From assembly GCA_020720525.1 (NCBI GenBank), contig DYON01000092.1, positions 1 to 9,578 on the forward strand: 9,578 bases of DNA, in the 5' to 3' direction. Below the pieces are notes generated by a model. The model searched no databases and was not told the DNA's origin. It was given only the letters and a program-made list of their open reading frames with translations. Positions 1 through 6,328 of the stretch are shown here, in pieces (the stretch's first letter is position 1; every line of letters begins with the position of its first letter). The position numbers and the translations under genes are program-made. Source of the stretch: Acetofilamentum sp. (GTDB taxonomy: Bacteria; Bacteroidota; Bacteroidia; Bacteroidales; DTU049).

Positions 1-172
1 CGTATTTTGGACTTATTGGAGGAATTACGATTTCTTGTTTCCTGCTATGCAAATATAATAATATGTATGAGCACGGGGAAAAATAAAAAAAATGAACAAA
101 AGTTTGTTGGTATCAAAAATTCTTTGTTACTTTATGCACTTTTTTGACATGAGTCACCTAAAACACTGCATT
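1..172. other. Leader region upstream of porP, no gene seen
   Basis: No convincing coding sequence lies here. A frame in phase with porP opens at an ATG at 92, but its first 27 residues do not resemble a signal peptide and the family homology begins after the Met at 173, so I treat it as untranslated. On the plus strand I find no perfect Bacteroidota -7 box. The best candidate is TTTG at 103-106 followed after 21 bases by TACTTTAT at 128-135, which has two mismatches to TAnnTTTG, so the porP promoter remains unresolved. A better match on the minus strand (50-57) is listed separately and suggests a divergent gene to the left. Confidence 0.5.
50..81 (-). promoter_or_regulatory. Possible leftward Bacteroidota promoter
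   Basis: Read on the minus strand, TATATTTG (57 to 50) fits the -7 consensus TAnnTTTG exactly. It is preceded 20 bases upstream by TTTC (81 to 78), one mismatch from the -33 TTTG. It would drive a gene starting beyond the left edge. No ATG is present between the box and the edge, so the target gene is not seen. Confidence 0.35.
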
Positions 173-1168
173 ATGAGGAAAAATGTACTTTTCTTGTTTT
201 TTGTATTTGCTGGCTTTCAAGCTGTTAACGCACAGCAGGAGGCTCAGTTTACACAAAACATGTTCAACATTATGGCAATTAACCCTGGTTATGCTGGTAG
301 TAATGATGCTATTTGTGTCACGACTTTATTTAGGCAACAATGGTTAGGTTTTACAGAAACAGTTAATGGTCGGGAAAATAATGTTGCTCCCCAAACCATG
401 TTGTTTTCTCTTCACAGCAATGTAAATCCAATTCATGGTGGGTTAGGTCTTGTTGTTTATAAAGACAAGCTTGGGTACGAAGACAATATTGGAGTCAAAT
501 TCGGTTATGCTTTTCGAAAGCCATTGAAAGGTGGAAATTTAGGCATTGGTATTATGGCTGGTTTTCTCAACAAAAAAATCGATTTCACTCAATTCAACCC
601 TATTGACCCAGGTGATCTGTTGCTCACAGGTGGAACAAATGCCGAAAGCGATATGGTTTTCGACCTCTCCTTTGGTGCTTACTACAAATTGCCTGGTGTT
701 TTTTATGCAGGTATTTCTTCCACCCAGTTGATGGAGAGTCCTTCTTCGTATGGAACCAATTTGGCAAGTCCTCAGTTGAAACGACATTATTACATTACTG
801 GAGGCTATCAGTGGGCTCTTCCCAACAACCCTCAGTTCGAGTTGCGTCCTTCAGTGTTTATTAAATCAGACTTCTCCAGTACTCAATACGACGTTAATGC
901 TTTGATGTACTACAACAACCAGTTTTGGGGAGGTTTTAGCTACCGCACAACCGATGCAGTTGCCATTCTTATTGGCGCTACACCGTTTTCTCAATCTGGA
1001 AACAAAAGTCTTGAATCACTCGGAATTGGATACAGTTATGATGTTACAACTTCTGCTATGGGAGCCAATGGGCGTAGCAGTGGAAGCCACGAAGTTATGC
1101 TGAACTACTGTTTTAAAATTGTGGTTCCTTATGTGCCGTCTAGCTACAAAAATGTAAGGTTTCTCTAA
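173..1168 (+). CDS. porP: PorP/SprF family type IX secretion outer-membrane protein
   Basis: 331-residue member of the PorP/SprF family. These are outer-membrane beta-barrel proteins needed for T9SS secretion or, in the SprF subgroup, for exporting specific adhesins. The ATG at 173 is chosen because it gives a clean Sec signal peptide (residues 1-20, ending VNA before QQ). The in-frame ATG at 92 would put 27 unlikely residues in front of it. The family hallmark follows at once: QFTQNMFN, then INPGYAGS (to about residue 43) and RQQWLGF (about 54-60). The body is rich in alternating aromatic/glycine strands, and the end has GSHEVMLNYCF followed by a tail ending YKNVRFL, as seen in PorP proteins. 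It lies 96 bases upstream of the gldK start with no obvious terminator between, as in the P. gingivalis porPKLMN order. Family assignment is firm. Whether it is the single general PorP or one of several SprF-like paralogues cannot be told here. Confidence 0.9.
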   Translation: MRKNVLFLFFVFAGFQAVNAQQEAQFTQNMFNIMAINPGYAGSNDAICVTTLFRQQWLGFTETVNGRENNVAPQTMLFSLHSNVNPIHGGLGLVVYKDKLGYEDNIGVKFGYAFRKPLKGGNLGIGIMAGFLNKKIDFTQFNPIDPGDLLLTGGTNAESDMVFDLSFGAYYKLPGVFYAGISSTQLMESPSSYGTNLASPQLKRHYYITGGYQWALPNNPQFELRPSVFIKSDFSSTQYDVNALMYYNNQFWGGFSYRTTDAVAILIGATPFSQSGNKSLESLGIGYSYDVTTSAMGANGRSSGSHEVMLNYCFKIVVPYVPSSYKNVRFL

Positions 1169-1225
1169 TTTTTGAAAATAAATGAAACCTGATGAAGAAA
1201 AAATCGTTAAAGAGAGATAGGTTTT
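1157..1225 (+). promoter_or_regulatory. Three-part complementary sequence between porP and gldK
   Basis: AGGTTTC (1157-1163, overlapping the end of porP) is the exact reverse complement of GAAACCT (1184-1190). The latter can also pair with AGGTTTT (1219-1225, 6 bp plus a G.T pair and one further A.T at 1183/1226). The two hairpins are mutually exclusive, a layout resembling an attenuator or switch. The stems are short and AT-rich and could be chance. No U-tract follows either one. Confidence 0.25.
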
Positions 1226-1227
1226 AC

Positions 1228-1235
1228 TAAATTTG
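1228..1235 (+). promoter_or_regulatory. -7 promoter box of the gldKLMN operon
   Basis: TAAATTTG matches the Bacteroidota -7 consensus TAnnTTTG exactly. There is no good -33 TTTG at the expected 17-23 bases upstream; TTAA at 1207-1210 is the nearest. The predicted transcript start is at about 1240, roughly 25 bases before the preferred gldK start at 1265 and almost exactly at the alternative ATG at 1241. This implies gldKLMN can be transcribed independently of porP. Confidence 0.55.
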
Positions 1236-1264
1236 CACCCATGAAGTCCAACAATCAAAGAAGT

Positions 1265-2641
1265 ATGAAGTACCTGATAATTTTATTGGCGCTGGGATTA
1301 ATTGCCTCAAGCTGCACAAAATCAGACCGCGGAAACTTGGTGGGAGTCCAAAACCGCGAAGCTTGGTATCAGCCCGATCCATTTGGTATGTTGTTTGTCC
1401 CAATGGGCAGCTACATGATGGGGCAAAACGACCAAGATGTTCCCTATAATCAAATCCAAACAGCCAAAACGGTGTCTGTTCAGGCTTTTTATATGGACGA
1501 AACCGAAATTACCAACAACGAGTATCGTCAGTTTGTTTACTGGGTACGCGATTCAATTGCTCGCCGCTTACTTGGCGACCAGATTGAAGATTATCTGATT
1601 ATGCAAGATCAGTATGGTGAAGATTTCGATCCACCTTATCTGAACTGGAAAACCAAACTGCGCTATGATGATGATGATCAAACAGTTCGTGAGATTTTGG
1701 CTGAAATGTATTTGCCAGAGCATGAGCAATTTTATCGTCGCAAAGAAATTGATTCGCGTAAACTCAATTTTGAGTATTACTGGATTGATTTTAAAGCTGC
1801 AGCTCGTAAGGATTTCAATAATCCATTAACTGATGCTACTGTAAAAAACAACGAAGATCCAGCTTCATTGGTGAATAGACCTCAAGGTTATACCGATCGT
1901 TCTGTATTCATCAAAAAAGACATTATTAATGTATATCCCGATACATTGTGCTGGGTGCACGATTTCACCTATTCTTTCAACGAGCCTTTAACACAACAAT
2001 ATTTTTGGCATCCAGCCTACGATAATTATCCAGTAGTTGGTGTCAACTGGAAACAAGCTCGTGCTTTTTCGATTTGGCGCACCATGTACATGAATGGATA
2101 TTTGACTGGAATTGGACAAACCATTGTAAACGATTTTCGTTTACCAACTGAAAGTGAGTGGGAATGGGCTGCTCGCGGCGGATTAGACATGAGTCCTTTC
2201 CCATGGGGAGGCCCTTATATTCGCAATGCAAATGGTTGCTTCCTTGGAAACTACAAACCATTACGCGGAAATTATCCCGACGATGGTGGATTTCATACCA
2301 TTATTGTAGGACATTATGCTCCAAACGATTATGGACTTTATGATATGGCTGGAAATGTTGCAGAATGGACAAGCAATGCATTCGACGAATCGGCCTATCA
2401 GTTTGCTCACGACCTCAATATGGATTACTCCTACGAAGCCAAGGATACCGATCCAGAGGTGTTGAAACGCAAAGTAATCCGCGGTGGTTCGTGGAAGGAT
2501 ATAGGCTTCTTTATGCAGGTCAGTTCACGTACGTATGAGTATCAAGACACTGCCAAATCGTATGTCGGATTTAGAAATGTGCAAACATATCTCGGACGTA
2601 TGAAAGGTGATGGACCAAGCTCATCTAACGTTTACAGATAA
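1265..2641 (+). CDS. gldK: T9SS ring lipoprotein GldK/PorK (FGE-like fold)
   Basis: 458-residue outer-membrane lipoprotein that with GldN/PorN forms the periplasmic ring of the type IX secretion system. The signal peptide ends in the lipobox ASSC with Cys17 as the lipidated residue. The body has the formylglycine-generating-enzyme/sulfatase-modifying fold: FVPMGSYMMG (about 44-53), FYMDETEITNNEYRQF (75-90), RLPTESEWEWAARGG (292-306), YGLYDMAGNVAEW (356-368), RGGSW (406-410) and VGFRNV (434-439). True FGEs carry two catalytic cysteines just after RGGS; here that stretch has none (the only cysteines are 17, 229 and 325), consistent with a structural role. An in-frame ATG at 1241 would add eight residues (MKSNNQRS), but the promoter box places transcription start almost on it, so 1265 is preferred. 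It is followed after 45 bases by gldL. Assignment is firm. Confidence 0.95.
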   Translation: MKYLIILLALGLIASSCTKSDRGNLVGVQNREAWYQPDPFGMLFVPMGSYMMGQNDQDVPYNQIQTAKTVSVQAFYMDETEITNNEYRQFVYWVRDSIARRLLGDQIEDYLIMQDQYGEDFDPPYLNWKTKLRYDDDDQTVREILAEMYLPEHEQFYRRKEIDSRKLNFEYYWIDFKAAARKDFNNPLTDATVKNNEDPASLVNRPQGYTDRSVFIKKDIINVYPDTLCWVHDFTYSFNEPLTQQYFWHPAYDNYPVVGVNWKQARAFSIWRTMYMNGYLTGIGQTIVNDFRLPTESEWEWAARGGLDMSPFPWGGPYIRNANGCFLGNYKPLRGNYPDDGGFHTIIVGHYAPNDYGLYDMAGNVAEWTSNAFDESAYQFAHDLNMDYSYEAKDTDPEVLKRKVIRGGSWKDIGFFMQVSSRTYEYQDTAKSYVGFRNVQTYLGRMKGDGPSSSNVYR

Positions 2642-2686
2642 AAAAAGAGTAGTAACAACAAGTCAAATTCAAAAACAAAAAAGGTT

Positions 2687-3745
2687 ATGGGTATTAAACA
2701 AATTGTTGAAAGTAAAGGGTACAAAAACTTCATGTCGAAGTTGTATGGATTGGGTGCAGCCGTTGTAATTCTTGGTGCGCTCTTTAAAATCATGCACTAT
2801 CCTGGTGCAGGAATAATGTTGCTTTTAGGTATGGGTACTGAGGCAGTTATTTTTGCTCTATCTTCGTTCGAACCATTGCATGTTGAAGCCGACTGGAGTT
2901 TGGTTTATCCCGAATTGTGGGGATTGTATCATCCAGATGAAGCCGAAGAAAGCGGATGGGAACCTAGAAAAGTTGGTAGTCCTGCTAATGGAAAAACTGT
3001 AACGCAAGAACTCGATAAAATGCTCGAAGATGCCAAAATTGGTCCAGAGCTTATTGCAAGTCTTGGTGAAGGAATGCGCAACTTAGGCGACAATGCCAAC
3101 AAACTTTCGGGTGTTGCTGATGCTGCAACTGCTACCGACGGATTTGTTACCAATCTCAATAAAGCCAGCGAAAGTGTAACTGGTCTCACCGATGTTTATT
3201 CAAAAACTTCGCAATCGCTTAACAAAACTGTTGGCGTTAACGACGAATTTGTAGAAACTGTAAAAGCTGCTGCTATTAATGCAAATCAAACAGCCGAATC
3301 ATTCAAATCTGTTGCAAATGCTATCAACAACGACGTTGCTGCAACCGAAGAATATGTAAGCAGTATTAAATCGGCAACTGGTGCTGCTCATGCTCTTGCT
3401 GCAAAATACACCCAGAGCGCAGAATCTTTGACCCGTTCGGCCGAAGCAATCGACTTCAGCAAAGTTGACGGTCAGTCGTATGGCGATCAGATTCAGCGTA
3501 TTACCAAGAATTTGTCTGCTCTCAATGCTGTGTATGAATTGCAATTGCAAGGTTCGCAGGCTCAGGTCGAAAAAGCCAACATGTTGCAAGAAAGTATTGG
3601 CTCTTTCGTTACCAATGTTAACGACACTATGACCGCAATCAATGCCTATAAAGATCAGGCAAATGTTCTGGCAAAAAATCTTTCTGCCCTGAACAATGTT
3701 TACGGTAATATGTTGACAGCAATGAATGTCAATATTAATAAATAG
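2687..3745 (+). CDS. gldL: T9SS/gliding motor inner-membrane protein GldL/PorL
   Basis: 352-residue stator-like subunit of the GldLM proton-driven motor. Two membrane helices lie near the N-terminus (about 18-35 and 41-60), joined by the family motif FKIMHYPGAG. By spacing, Tyr20, Lys34, His37, Glu52 and Glu62 correspond to F. johnsoniae GldL Tyr13, Lys27, His30, Glu49 and Glu59, the intramembrane residues implicated in motor function; the numbering of the reference is from memory. A conserved DW.LVYPEL segment follows. The remainder (about 100-352) is a long Ala/Ser/Asn-rich helical region expected to lie in the cytoplasm, with recurring LxxxYxx segments in heptad phase. F. johnsoniae GldL is about 215 residues and PorL of P. 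gingivalis about 310, so this one is at the long end, all of the excess in the tail. AAGG at 2681-2684 sits only two bases before the ATG. gldM follows 35 bases after the stop. Confidence 0.95.
   Translation: MGIKQIVESKGYKNFMSKLYGLGAAVVILGALFKIMHYPGAGIMLLLGMGTEAVIFALSSFEPLHVEADWSLVYPELWGLYHPDEAEESGWEPRKVGSPANGKTVTQELDKMLEDAKIGPELIASLGEGMRNLGDNANKLSGVADAATATDGFVTNLNKASESVTGLTDVYSKTSQSLNKTVGVNDEFVETVKAAAINANQTAESFKSVANAINNDVAATEEYVSSIKSATGAAHALAAKYTQSAESLTRSAEAIDFSKVDGQSYGDQIQRITKNLSALNAVYELQLQGSQAQVEKANMLQESIGSFVTNVNDTMTAINAYKDQANVLAKNLSALNNVYGNMLTAMNVNINK
3506..3715 (+). repeat. Repeated KNLSALN(A/N)VY segment in the GldL tail
   Basis: Residues 274-283 and 330-339 of GldL are the same ten residues with one change (KNLSALNAVY and KNLSALNNVY). 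The codons differ (aagaatttg versus aaaaatctt), so the protein motif rather than the DNA is conserved. Two looser copies lie earlier, around residues 166-171 (GLTDVY) and 237-241 (LAAKY). The tyrosines fall at 171, 241, 283 and 339. Confidence 0.7.
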
Positions 3746-3780
3746 GTATTAATCGTTAATCATTTAAAGAAAGGGTAATT

Positions 3781-5418
3781 ATGGGATCAAAGAATTGTCC
3801 GGAAACCCCGCGTCAGAGAATGATTTCGATGATGTACTTGGTGCTTACCGCACTTCTTGCACTCAACGTATCGAAAGACATTCTGAACGCTTTTGTTGTG
3901 GTGAACGACAGCATAGTAGAAACCAATCGTATTTTCAAAGCTAAGGTTGATAGCAACTACAGTACTTTTGAAGTAGCATTTGGTTTAACTCCAGAAAAAG
4001 TGCGTGAAAATTATGAGAAAGCTAAAGTTGTACGCGAAGAAGCTAACAAACTTGTTGCTTTGATTGAAACGATGAAATACGAAGTAGTTGGTATAGTGGA
4101 AGGATTGACCGCCGAAGAAGTAAAAGCTATGGAAACAGCTTTGGCTGCCGAAGGAAAAAGTTTTCTTTCTGAGGTTGAAAATAAAGACAACTACGATAAA
4201 ACAACCAATTATTTCTTCGAGGGTTCTGAAGATGGAACTGGCGCTTGCAAAGTTGCTGAATTGAAAAATGCCATTGTTAACTTTAAGAAGAAAATGAATG
4301 AATTGCTTGGAAGTTTTGCATCTGCGGTAACTCTCGGTTTGGATGTTGAAAAAGAATATCCAAATATGGAAGGTGACGGCACACAAAACTGGCAAGTAAC
4401 CAACTTCTATCATACCATTCTTGCAGCTGATGTTGTTTTGCTCAATAAACTAGTTTTAGAAGTACGCAATGCAGAAGCCGATGTTGTTTCTCAGTTGTAT
4501 TCGGCTGTAAGTGCTGAGGATTTCTCTTTCGACCAAGTTGGTGCTAAAGTTATTGCCAAAAGCAATTATGTTTTGGTTGGCGATGAATACGAAGCAGAAA
4601 TTTTTGTAGCAGCTTACGACTCGAAACAGCAGCCAACCATTGTAGTTGGCTCAAGTGTCGATTCAACAACCAAACAAGTAAGTGGTGATGCGAAAACCAT
4701 TGAAGGCGAAAATGGTGTTGGAATTTACAAAGTTCCTGCTGGCTCTATTGGTGAGCAGAAATATGGTGGTGTTATTAAAGTTATCTCCAAAAGTGGAGCT
4801 GAAGCTTCTTATCCATTTAGCGGTTCTTATATAGTAGCTGCTCCTTCTGCAACCGTTTCGGCCGATAAAATGAATGTTTTCTACATTGGTGTTGACAATC
4901 CTGTAACAATTTCAGCTCCTGGTGTTCCAATGGAAAAGGTTCAACCTAGTATTTCTGGTGGATCGCTTAGTGGTGGAAATGGAAAATACATTGTACGTGT
5001 AACTGGTGGTTCAAAAGCAGTTATTAATGTTAGTGCCAACCTCGAAGGTGGTGCTCGCTCCATGGGTTCTGTCGAATTTCGTATTAAACCTCTTCCTACT
5101 CCTGTAGCTTATGTTGCTGGACGTAATGGTGGCAACTACACCAAAGCAGAATTGCTTGCATCTCCTTATGTAACTGCAGTTCTTGAAAATTTCGATTTCG
5201 ATCTTCGTTTTAATGTTGCTTCTTATACATTTGTGTACAAGAATGCTGCTGGCGACCTTATAGATATTCCTGGATCTGGTTATGTGTTTAACCAAAATAT
5301 AAAAAATGTAATTCAGGGGTCTCGCCGTGGCGATCGCTTCTGGGTTGACAACATTATTGCCGTTGGACCTACTGGAAATAAAAACTTGGGATCTGTTTCA
5401 ATCAGAATAACACAGTAA
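3781..5418 (+). CDS. gldM: T9SS/gliding motor shaft protein GldM/PorM
   Basis: 545-residue protein anchored in the inner membrane by one helix (about 14-34) with a large periplasmic part. It pairs with GldL to form the motor and reaches the GldK-GldN ring. The start is the family signature, TPRQRMISMMYLVLTALLALNVSKD (split here as TPRQRMI, MMYLVLTALLALN, VSKD). Arg11 corresponds to F. johnsoniae GldM Arg9, which sits in the motor interface. A helical first domain runs to about residue 230, with beta-rich domains after it: SATVSADKMNVFYIGVDNP near 356-374 opens the third domain, and the last starts near 437 (KPLPTPVAYVAGRNGG). This matches the four-domain D1-D4 layout known from GldM and PorM crystal structures. 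The start is supported by an SD-like GAAAGGG (3769-3775) five bases upstream. It ends 11 bases before gldN. Assignment is firm. Confidence 0.96.
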   Translation: MGSKNCPETPRQRMISMMYLVLTALLALNVSKDILNAFVVVNDSIVETNRIFKAKVDSNYSTFEVAFGLTPEKVRENYEKAKVVREEANKLVALIETMKYEVVGIVEGLTAEEVKAMETALAAEGKSFLSEVENKDNYDKTTNYFFEGSEDGTGACKVAELKNAIVNFKKKMNELLGSFASAVTLGLDVEKEYPNMEGDGTQNWQVTNFYHTILAADVVLLNKLVLEVRNAEADVVSQLYSAVSAEDFSFDQVGAKVIAKSNYVLVGDEYEAEIFVAAYDSKQQPTIVVGSSVDSTTKQVSGDAKTIEGENGVGIYKVPAGSIGEQKYGGVIKVISKSGAEASYPFSGSYIVAAPSATVSADKMNVFYIGVDNPVTISAPGVPMEKVQPSISGGSLSGGNGKYIVRVTGGSKAVINVSANLEGGARSMGSVEFRIKPLPTPVAYVAGRNGGNYTKAELLASPYVTAVLENFDFDLRFNVASYTFVYKNAAGDLIDIPGSGYVFNQNIKNVIQGSRRGDRFWVDNIIAVGPTGNKNLGSVSIRITQ

Positions 5419-5429
5419 AAATTGTGATT

Positions 5430-6272
5430 ATGAAAAAGTTGTTTGTTCTAATAATCGTTTTGCTTGGACTTGATTTTTCAACTCAAGCTCAGGGTTTAGA
5501 TACACCCCGCGATGGAGTGTACGATAAAATTCATACCCCCAACCGCGAGCCAGTGCCTTATGCGCATTTGCGCGAAGCCGATGCTTTTTGGGCAAAACGA
5601 GTATGGCGTGTAATAGATCTTCGCGAGAAGATTAACCATCCTTTGTATTATCCAAACAAGCCTACCAATGGAAGAATCAATCTGATTGGTGTTTTGCTTC
5701 AAGGTTTGGAAGAGGGTTCTCTTACTGCTTATGGAGCCGACAACGATGAATTCACTGTACCTCTTTCTACCGAAGAGATTATGAAGAAGCTCTCAAAAGC
5801 CGATACTATTAGAGATAGGTTCGACCCAATTACCTATGAACCATTGCCTGATACCGTTATTGTTACAGATTTTGATGCTTCAACAGTAACGATGTTTCGT
5901 GTGAAGGAAGACTGGTTTTTCGATAGGCAGCGTTCGGTTCTCGATGTACGCATTTTAGGTCTTTGCCCTATTCGTGAAGATTACGATCAGGAAGGAAACC
6001 TTCGTGGTACACGTGCCGATTTCTGGATTTATTTCCCAGATGCTCGTCAGATTTTAGTGAAAAACGAAGTTTTCAATCGCTTCAACGATGGACAACGCCT
6101 AAGTTACGACGACTGGTTCTTCAAACGTTTCTTTGGGAGTTATGTTGTTAAGGAAACCAATGTTTACGATCGCTACATTAATATGTATGCTACAGGTTTG
6201 GATGGACTACTTGAAAGTGAAAGAATTGAGAACGACATTTTTGTATTTGAACACGATTTGTGGGAACTCTAA
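5430..6272 (+). CDS. gldN: T9SS ring protein GldN/PorN
   Basis: 280-residue periplasmic protein that binds the lipoprotein GldK to form the T9SS ring and contacts GldM. The ATG at 5430 gives an ordinary Sec signal peptide (residues 1-20, ending TQA before QG). A GTG two codons upstream (5424) is possible but unnecessary. Family-typical stretches are KRVWRVIDLREKINHPLYYP (56-75), followed by the ..TEEI.. region near 114-118, and DDWFFKRFFGSYV (227-239) with a C-terminus ending in VFEHDLWEL. Length is normal for PorN/GldN proteins. Eleven bases separate it from gldM, and it is the last gene of the cluster, with a strong hairpin eight bases after the stop. Assignment is firm. Confidence 0.95.
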   Translation: MKKLFVLIIVLLGLDFSTQAQGLDTPRDGVYDKIHTPNREPVPYAHLREADAFWAKRVWRVIDLREKINHPLYYPNKPTNGRINLIGVLLQGLEEGSLTAYGADNDEFTVPLSTEEIMKKLSKADTIRDRFDPITYEPLPDTVIVTDFDASTVTMFRVKEDWFFDRQRSVLDVRILGLCPIREDYDQEGNLRGTRADFWIYFPDARQILVKNEVFNRFNDGQRLSYDDWFFKRFFGSYVVKETNVYDRYINMYATGLDGLLESERIENDIFVFEHDLWEL

Positions 6273-6280
6273 ACAACTTT

Positions 6281-6314
6281 AAAAAAAAAGCCCAGTTTTC
6301 GCTGGGCTTTTTTT
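6281..6314. terminator. Bidirectional intrinsic terminator
   Basis: GCCCAG (6290-6295), loop TTTTCG, CTGGGC (6302-6307), flanked by nine A (6281-6289) and seven T (6308-6314). The A and T runs extend the stem, and on either strand a U-tract follows the GC core. It ends the rightward gldKLMN transcript (gldN stop at 6272) and the leftward comM transcript (stop at 6329-6331). Confidence 0.92.
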
Positions 6315-6328
6315 ATGACTATACCTTT

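Noticed and set aside
92..172. N-terminal extension of porP from the ATG at 92
   Set aside because: The 27 extra residues contain no family similarity and would bury the signal peptide that begins at 173.
1656..1680. GAT-rich stretch in gldK as a possible tandem repeat
   Set aside because: It is only four consecutive Asp codons in an acidic loop, with no extension beyond the gene's own coding needs.
3746..3780. Inverted repeat ATTAA/TTAAT between gldL and gldM as an operator or terminator
   Set aside because: It is five AT-only base pairs in an AT-rich spacer, with no U-tract and nothing beyond chance.
3985..4413. 142-codon open frame on the minus strand inside gldM
   Set aside because: Its composition (Phe/Ser/Cys-rich) is the usual antisense shadow of a real gene, and it lies wholly within the firmly assigned gldM.
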